Part shown: in pieces, positions 5,959 through 10,328 of the stretch
How the letters are laid out: the number at the start of each line of letters is the position of its first letter
Position numbering within the stretch: position 1 is the stretch's first letter
Assembly: GCA_025455795.1 (NCBI GenBank)
Contig: JALOLW010000140.1
Span: 1 to 10,328 of the forward strand
Reading direction: 5' to 3'
Length of the DNA: 10,328 nucleotides
Source: Spirosomataceae bacterium
Lineage (GTDB): Bacteria > Bacteroidota > Bacteroidia > Cytophagales > Spirosomataceae
Notes under the pieces: generated by a model
Told to the model about the DNA's origin: nothing
Seen by the model: only the letters and a program-made list of their open reading frames with translations
The model's database searches: none
Program-made: the position numbers and the translations under genes

Positions 5959-7251
5959 ATGATTCTTAAGCGTGTTGTAGTCACGGGCATGGGAGCGCTT
6001 ACTCCCATCGGAAATACAGTGTCAGAATACGAAGAAGCGCTCTTCAACGGGGTCAGCGGTGCTGGGCCTATTACGCGCTTCGACGCCGAGAAGTTTAAGA
6101 CGCGCTTTGCGTGTGAAGTCAAAGACTACGACGTGACACGGTATATCCCTCGGCAAGAAGCCCGTAAGATGGACTTATTCACGCAGTTTGCCGTGGTAGC
6201 AGGCGACCAAGCCATCGCCGACGCGGGCTTCGACCTCGACCAACTCAAAGCCGCCAAAGAAGCTGGACAAGACTTTGACGCACTCAATCTCGACCGTATC
6301 GGCGTGATTTGGGGGTCGGGTATCGGTGGTCTCAAAACCTTTGAAGAAGAAGTCTTGAGCTTTGGCAAAGGCGACGGCACGCCTCGTTTCAACCCGTTTT
6401 TTATTCCCAAAATGATCGCCGATAGTGCTTCGGGGATTCTCTCCATGCGCTACGGTTTTCGTGGGCCTACCTACGTGACCGTCTCGGCCTGTGCTTCTTC
6501 CAACAATGCCATCATTGACGCCTTCAACTACATCCGCCTCGGCAAAATGGACTTGTGCCTCACGGGTGGCTCCGAAGCCGCTGTGACACAGGCAGGGGTG
6601 GGTGGTTTCAACTCATTGAAAGCCCTCTCAGAGCGCAACGATGATTATACAACAGCTTCACGCCCGTACGACAAAGACCGCGACGGATTTGTACTCGGCG
6701 AAGGTGGCGCAGCACTCGTTTTGGAAGAATACGAACACGCCAAAGCACGCGGAGCTAAGATTTATGCCGAGTTGATTGGCGGCGGAATGTCGTCGGATGC
6801 GTATCACATTACAGCCCCGCATCCCGAAGGTATAGGCGCGTACATGTGCATGAAAACCGCCCTCGAAGATGCCAATATCGCCCCCGAAGACGTGGATTAC
6901 ATCAATACCCACGGGACTTCGACGCCCATCGGCGACCCGCAAGAAATCAAGGCCATCGAAAGGCTATTTGGCGACCACGCCTACAACCTCAACATCAGCT
7001 CGACCAAGTCCATGATTGGACACTTGCTCGGTGGCGCGGGTGCGGTAGAAGCCGTTGCTTCTATTTTGGCACTTCAAAACCAGATGATTCCACCGACTAT
7101 CAATCACTTCACCGACGACGAAGAAATCAATCCTCGTTTGAATTTGACATTTAACAAAGCCCAAAAACGCAAAGTCAATATCGTATTGAGCAATACTTTC
7201 GGATTTGGGGGACACAATACTTGCGTTATTTTCCGCAAAATGGAAGCCTAA
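5959..7251 (+). CDS. fabF: Beta-ketoacyl-ACP synthase II
   Basis: FabF condenses malonyl-ACP with a growing acyl-ACP, the elongation step of type II fatty acid synthesis. The 430-residue protein has the two-part thiolase fold. Nucleophile Cys178 lies in VSACASSNNA (175-184), the catalytic His318 in NTHGTSTPIGD (316-326), and Lys350/His355 in STKSMIGHLLGGAGA (348-362). The closing loop SNTFGFGGHN is at 411-420, where Phe416 and its neighbours gate the acyl pocket. The Cys-His-His set marks the KAS I/II type rather than FabH. The body is slightly long around residues 93-113 (an Asp/Lys-rich surface stretch). It follows acpP, its substrate carrier, and its end overlaps one possible start of rnc. 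I see no good promoter of its own, so it is probably read from the acpP promoter through the intervening stem-loops. Confidence 0.98.
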   Translation: MILKRVVVTGMGALTPIGNTVSEYEEALFNGVSGAGPITRFDAEKFKTRFACEVKDYDVTRYIPRQEARKMDLFTQFAVVAGDQAIADAGFDLDQLKAAKEAGQDFDALNLDRIGVIWGSGIGGLKTFEEEVLSFGKGDGTPRFNPFFIPKMIADSASGILSMRYGFRGPTYVTVSACASSNNAIIDAFNYIRLGKMDLCLTGGSEAAVTQAGVGGFNSLKALSERNDDYTTASRPYDKDRDGFVLGEGGAALVLEEYEHAKARGAKIYAELIGGGMSSDAYHITAPHPEGIGAYMCMKTALEDANIAPEDVDYINTHGTSTPIGDPQEIKAIERLFGDHAYNLNISSTKSMIGHLLGGAGAVEAVASILALQNQMIPPTINHFTDDEEINPRLNLTFNKAQKRKVNIVLSNTFGFGGHNTCVIFRKMEA

Positions 7252-7291
7252 CGCCTCAACTGGTTTATCACATTTTATTTTCCTAAAACAA

Positions 7292-8041
7292 GTGCCTACG
7301 GTACTCAACCCTATTATTGATTTTTTTAAGTCGAGTCGAAAAAGCTCGCCAGAGAAAGATTTTAAAAAAACCGTAGAGCTTATCATTGGCGAAAAACCCT
7401 CCAATATTGGTATCTATCAACTGGCGTTTCGCCATACTTCTGCTTCCAAAGAGACAGGTATCAAGGGGTTTAGAGAATCCAACGAGCGTTTGGAGTTCTT
7501 GGGTGACTCCGTACTGGGCATGGTCATTGCCGAATATTTGTTTAAAAAATTTCCTTACAAAGACGAAGGTTTCCTGACCGAAATCCGCTCGCGTATTGTC
7601 AATCGTGAAACCCTCAACGGAATAGCGCGCAAAATCGGTCTCGACCGCCTGATAGAATTTGACGGTAGCCGTCGTGGAATGCCCCACAACTCCTCGATGT
7701 ACGGCGACGCCCTCGAAGCCCTCGTCGGAGCGGTGTATTTGGACAAAGGCTTTCGGTTTACGCGGAAGTTTATTACCAAAGAACTCCTTACGCACTACGA
7801 CCTCGATGCACTCATCAACAACAACGCCAACTACAAAAGCCGCCTTATCGAGTGGGCGCAGCGCGAAGGCAAAGAAGCGCGGTTTAGTATCGTAGAAGAA
7901 AAAGGCAGCCGCCACTTCCGCGAATTTATCTCGCAAGTTACCCTTGATGGCGAGGTGTTTGCCACGGGCAACGGCTACTCTAAGAAAAAAGCCGAACAAT
8001 CTGCCGCCGAAAAAGCCTGTGAACTATTGGGGCTGAAATAG
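7292..8041 (+). CDS. rnc: Ribonuclease III
   Basis: RNase III cuts double-stranded RNA, including rRNA precursors. From the GTG at 7292 the product is 249 residues. The signature NERLEFLGD is at 64-72 (metal ligands Glu65, Glu68, Asp72), DALEALVGAVYLD at 139-151 (Asp139, Glu142), and a C-terminal double-stranded-RNA-binding domain spans about 180-248, ending in GYSKKKAEQSAAEKACELL. All catalytic residues are present. An in-frame ATG at 7205 would add 29 residues but would overlap fabF by 47 bp, and those residues are merely the fabF end in another frame. The GTG start gives MPTVLNPIIDFFKSS, closer to what I expect for relatives, so I prefer it. It is the third gene of the acpP-fabF-rnc set seen widely in this phylum. 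The stop is only 5 bp from the convergent kinase gene. Confidence 0.93.
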   Translation: MPTVLNPIIDFFKSSRKSSPEKDFKKTVELIIGEKPSNIGIYQLAFRHTSASKETGIKGFRESNERLEFLGDSVLGMVIAEYLFKKFPYKDEGFLTEIRSRIVNRETLNGIARKIGLDRLIEFDGSRRGMPHNSSMYGDALEALVGAVYLDKGFRFTRKFITKELLTHYDLDALINNNANYKSRLIEWAQREGKEARFSIVEEKGSRHFREFISQVTLDGEVFATGNGYSKKKAEQSAAEKACELLGLK

Positions 8042-8046
8042 CGAAG

Positions 8047-8703
8047 TCATAGTACAACTACAAACGTCGTCCCCTTTTTTTCTTCTGATGTGACGGTGAG
8101 CGTGCCGCCGTGCTGCTGCACGATTTGGCGCGAAAGACTCAGGCCAATGCCCGAACCCGTTTTTTTGGTCGTGTAAAAAGGAATAAAAATCTTTTCAATC
8201 GCTTCTGGGGCAATGCCCGCGCCGTTGTCGGCTACTTCCATATAAACCCGCCCGTTCATGTCCGAATACGCCTTCACGTTGAGTTGGGGATTCTTGGATT
8301 CTTGCAGAGCTTCAATGGCATTTTTGACAAGATTGATAAGGACTTGCTCCATTTGGTCGGCGTCGGCTTCAAAGCTAAGGTTTTCGGGCAAAATCGAAGT
8401 CACCAGTTCGATATGATGGTTTTGAAGGTTGGTTTGAAAAAGTTGGAGAACCCTACCGAAGAGTTCTTTGGCGCGTAGCTGCACAAACACGGGTTTGGGC
8501 AAAGTCGTAAAATCGCGGTAGGCATTGACAAACTGAATGATGCCTTGACTGCGTTTTTCGAGGGTTTGGAGAGCTTCAGACAAATCTTGAACCCCTTCGT
8601 TTTCAGGAATCACAGGCACAATGTCGAGATTGACAATGTCGCGCATGGTACCTACCAACGACAAAATCGGGGTCAGAGAATTCATGATTTCGTGGCGTAG
8701 CAC
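8047..8703 (-). CDS. C-terminal (kinase) fragment of the broken histidine kinase
   Basis: The only standard start in this frame is a GTG at 8703, giving 218 residues that begin at the H-box LRHEIMNSLTPI (His4 is the phosphorylated residue). The frame is open further upstream and still reads kinase-like sequence (LRGKSFRIIALQNIQSELQQ, then KEIEAWQNLTRV). The ATPase domain is complete: N-box VLINLVKNAIEA (121-132), G1 DNGAGI (159-164), F-box IFIPFYTTK (172-180) and G2 GSGIGLSLS (183-191). All nucleotide-binding residues are intact, so the lesion upstream appears recent or artefactual. If translated from the GTG it would lack the front of its first dimerisation helix and would not be membrane-bound. 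Confidence 0.6.
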   Translation of the reverse strand: MLRHEIMNSLTPILSLVGTMRDIVNLDIVPVIPENEGVQDLSEALQTLEKRSQGIIQFVNAYRDFTTLPKPVFVQLRAKELFGRVLQLFQTNLQNHHIELVTSILPENLSFEADADQMEQVLINLVKNAIEALQESKNPQLNVKAYSDMNGRVYMEVADNGAGIAPEAIEKIFIPFYTTKKTGSGIGLSLSRQIVQQHGGTLTVTSEEKKGTTFVVVL

Positions 8704-8819
8704 GCGCGTGAGGTTTTGCCAAGCCTCGATTTCTTTCTGTTGGAGTTCGCTCTGAATATTTTGTAAAGCAATGATTCTAAACGACTTACCGCGTAGTTGA
8801 ATGGGTGTTATTTGAACTG

Positions 8820-9308
8820 CTAAGGGCGTTTCGTCGGGGGTTTCGTAGAGTTCGCGCCCGACCCGCGCCCGAGCATTTTGAGCGCGGCACTATTGACGAG
8901 TTCCACGCGCCCGTCGTGCGAGAGACTAATGAGGCCCGTATTGATTTGCTGCACGATGGTATTGAGGTATTGCAAATTGGCCTCTTTTTCGGCCCGAGCC
9001 GCCCGAAATGCCTCCAAAACTTCGTTGAATTGTTGGTTCAATTCTCGGAAACTATCGCCGCGTTGGTCGTCGGAGCGAAACTTAATCGCAAAATCTGAAT
9101 AACGAATAGACTCAAACAGCCGTGAGAGTTTGCGGTTGATAGTGGTGGCGTATTGATACAGCAAATAGGTTTGTAATCCCACCAATCCAACGCCCAAAAC
9201 GGTGCCCAATGTCGTGCGTTTTTCGACCCAAATCAGCCATCCTACCAGCAACACCGAGGAAGTCAGTAATACCGTGCGGACCAGAATATTGAGGGAAAAG
9301 TTTTTCAT
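8820..9308 (-). CDS. N-terminal (sensor) fragment of the broken histidine kinase
   Basis: This 162-codon fragment starts at the ATG at 9308, which overlaps the regulator's TGA. Membrane helices lie at about 9-28 and 34-55 with only a short loop between, so there is almost no periplasmic sensing domain and the signal is probably sensed in the membrane or cytosol. A charged linker (56-85) and an alpha-helical, probably coiled-coil stretch (86-112) follow. Then comes the opening of a PAS fold, LNTIVQQINTGLISLSHDGR and VELVNSAALKMLG (115-147). Residues after about 148 (SGANSTKPPTKRP) are out-of-frame readings with no resemblance to a kinase. On its own this piece has no kinase activity. Confidence 0.65.
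   Translation of the reverse strand: MKNFSLNILVRTVLLTSSVLLVGWLIWVEKRTTLGTVLGVGLVGLQTYLLYQYATTINRKLSRLFESIRYSDFAIKFRSDDQRGDSFRELNQQFNEVLEAFRAARAEKEANLQYLNTIVQQINTGLISLSHDGRVELVNSAALKMLGRGSGANSTKPPTKRP
8853..8872. repeat. 11-bp near-tandem repeat at the kinase frameshift
   Basis: CGCGCCCGA occurs at 8853-8861 and again at 8864-8872 with a period of 11 bp. Read on the minus strand the units are TCGGGCGCGGG and TCGGGCGCGAA, 9 of 11 identical. Because 11 is not a multiple of three, one extra unit produces exactly the observed change of frame in the histidine kinase gene. Confidence 0.7.
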
Positions 9309-10328
9309 AATCCATACTTTTCCATGCGGCGGTAGAGGGCTTGGCGCGAGAGGCCGAGTTCACGGGCTACTTCGGTGATATTGCCATTGTATTTTTTCAT
9401 GGCTTTCACAATCATCTGTTTTTCCATTTCTTCCAACTGATACGACTCGGCGAAAGGAGCTGTTTCGACAAAATTGTTTTGGAAGAAATCTTCGGGTTGC
9501 AAGGTGTTTTGTTGGGCCAAAATCACCGCCCGCTCCACTGCGCTGCGAAGTTCGCGCACGTTGCCAGGCCAATTGTAGCGTTGGAGTTGCTTGACCAATC
9601 CCGCGCTGAGGGTATTGATACTGCGCTTGTATTGGTGTCGAAACTGCCTCAAAAAATGCTCCGTGAGCGGCACAATATCTTCGGGACGCTCGCGCAGCGA
9701 CGGAATACGCAGCTCGATGGTATTGATACGATACAGCAAATCTTGTCGAAAAGTCCGCTCGGCTACCATTTGTGCTAGGGGTTGATTGGTAGCGCACAGT
9801 ATCCTCACGTCCACATTGATGGGGCGGTTGGCCCCTACGCGCGTCACGGTGCGGTTTTGGAGTACCATCAGGAGTTTTGACTGCATCGGCAGGGAAAGAT
9901 TACCGATTTCGTCCAAAAACAACGTACCGCCCTGCGCTTCTTCAAAACGCCCTGGTCGGTCGGCTTTGGCATCAGTAAAAGCCCCCTTGACGTGTCCGAA
10001 GAGTTCGCTTTCAAACAAACTTTCAGGAATTGCGCCCAAGTCCACTGCCACAAAAGGCTTGTCGGCGCGGTGGGATTTTTGGTGGAGATACTGCGCGATT
10101 TCGCTTTTACCCGTACCATTTTCGCCCAAAATCAGCACCGTAGCGTCGGTATTGGCCACGCGCTCGGCGGTAGAGAGCAACTGCTGCATCGGGGGACTTT
10201 GGGCGATAATCTGCGCGGTAGCCGCAGGGCGGTGCGTGGAGGTTGTGTCCGATTTACCCCCACTTTTTGCGCCCGTACCTTGTTTTTTTTCGGTGCGTTG
10301 CTGCACGGCGGCTTGCATGGTAGCGAGC
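9305..10328 (-). CDS. Sigma-54-dependent NtrC-family response regulator (5' end outside window)
   Basis: This protein activates transcription by sigma-54 RNA polymerase. The frame stays open to the right edge; the codons before the ATG at 10318 (LAT, then MQAAVQQR) look like the last helix of a receiver domain, so ATG 10318 is not the true start. Counting from that Met: a flexible Gly/Lys/Ser/Thr linker (9-30); an AAA+ domain with Walker A GENGTGKS (65-72); the sigma-54 contact loop GAFTDA (112-117), a variant of GAFTGA; Walker B GGTLFLDEIG (130-139); sensor ATN (176-178); the Arg-finger region FRQDLLYRIN (190-199); and NWPGNVREL (249-257). A Fis-type helix-turn-helix (NGNITEVARE, then LGLSRQALYRR) ends the protein. 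It overlaps the kinase start by ATGA, so the two are translationally coupled partners. Target genes are unknown. Confidence 0.95.
   Translation of the reverse strand, partial: LATMQAAVQQRTEKKQGTGAKSGGKSDTTSTHRPAATAQIIAQSPPMQQLLSTAERVANTDATVLILGENGTGKSEIAQYLHQKSHRADKPFVAVDLGAIPESLFESELFGHVKGAFTDAKADRPGRFEEAQGGTLFLDEIGNLSLPMQSKLLMVLQNRTVTRVGANRPINVDVRILCATNQPLAQMVAERTFRQDLLYRINTIELRIPSLRERPEDIVPLTEHFLRQFRHQYKRSINTLSAGLVKQLQRYNWPGNVRELRSAVERAVILAQQNTLQPEDFFQNNFVETAPFAESYQLEEMEKQMIVKAMKKYNGNITEVARELGLSRQALYRRMEKYGL

Larger units (their letters stand above)
8047..9308 (-). pseudogene. Membrane sensor histidine kinase, frameshifted
   Basis: Two ORFs in different frames together make one kinase of the NtrB-like type: two membrane helices, a linker, a PAS-like segment, a DHp domain and an ATPase domain. 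The first frame is coherent from 9308 to about 8863, then runs on for some 13 unrelated codons to a TAG at 8820-8822. The second frame is coherent from about 8858 (GRELYETPDETP, then QITPIQLRGKSF) to the TGA at 8047. Passing from one to the other needs one added base or two (or 11) removed bases. Removing one unit of the 11-bp near-repeat at 8853-8872 gives a smooth MLGRELYETPDETP reading of about 416 residues. Adding one G in the GGG run gives MLGRGVGRELYE, about 420 residues. The gene overlaps the upstream regulator by ATGA, so the pair is a two-component system. Whether it is a true pseudogene or a sequence error cannot be told here. Confidence 0.8.

Noticed and set aside
7283..7999. Long minus-strand reading frame (238 codons) opposite rnc
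   Set aside because: It is a full antisense shadow of a clear RNase III gene, with Phe/Val/Gly-heavy composition and no motif. Codon bias of the sense gene explains the lack of stops.

Overview
The window looks like chromosomal core sequence from a member of the Bacteroidota, most likely a Cytophagales-type bacterium. The reasons are a DUF2723 membrane glycosyltransferase, the acpP-fabF-rnc cluster usual in this phylum, promoters of the TTTG-(21-22 nt)-TAnnTTTG type read by the Bacteroidota housekeeping sigma factor, almost no Shine-Dalgarno sequences, and a moderate G+C content. No tRNA, rRNA, CRISPR array, insertion sequence or phage gene was found.

Left part, all on the minus strand. A DUF2723 multi-membrane protein starts at 2119 and runs off the left edge (C-terminus missing). 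A 179-bp spacer with a recognisable promoter, a 13-bp palindrome and a triple 7-bp repeat separates it from an SDR-family dehydrogenase (2299-3072). Next is a two-gene unit: an M20-family metallo-amidohydrolase (3732-4919) followed after 29 bp by a small, unrecognised exported protein (3235-3702).

Middle part, on the plus strand. nadD (NAD biosynthesis) is divergent from the amidohydrolase. It is followed by acpP (acyl carrier protein, with its own strong-looking promoter), fabF (beta-ketoacyl-ACP synthase II) and rnc (ribonuclease III). Between acpP and fabF lies a perfect 17-bp stem-loop, preceded by a weak terminator-like hairpin; these may set the ratio of the abundant acpP transcript to the fabF-rnc transcript.

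Right part, on the minus strand and convergent with rnc with only 5 bp between. This is a two-component system: an NtrC-type sigma-54 activator (9305 to the right edge, receiver domain cut off) overlapping by ATGA a membrane histidine kinase (8047-9308). The kinase reading frame is broken near 8850-8880. The break coincides with an 11-bp near-tandem repeat, and the net shift matches one extra 11-bp unit or one missing base, so the gene is either a recent pseudogene or carries a sequence error.

I do not see a convincing undescribed multi-gene system here. The points most worth a second look are the kinase frameshift, the acpP-fabF stem-loop, and the uncharacterised exported protein linked to the amidohydrolase.
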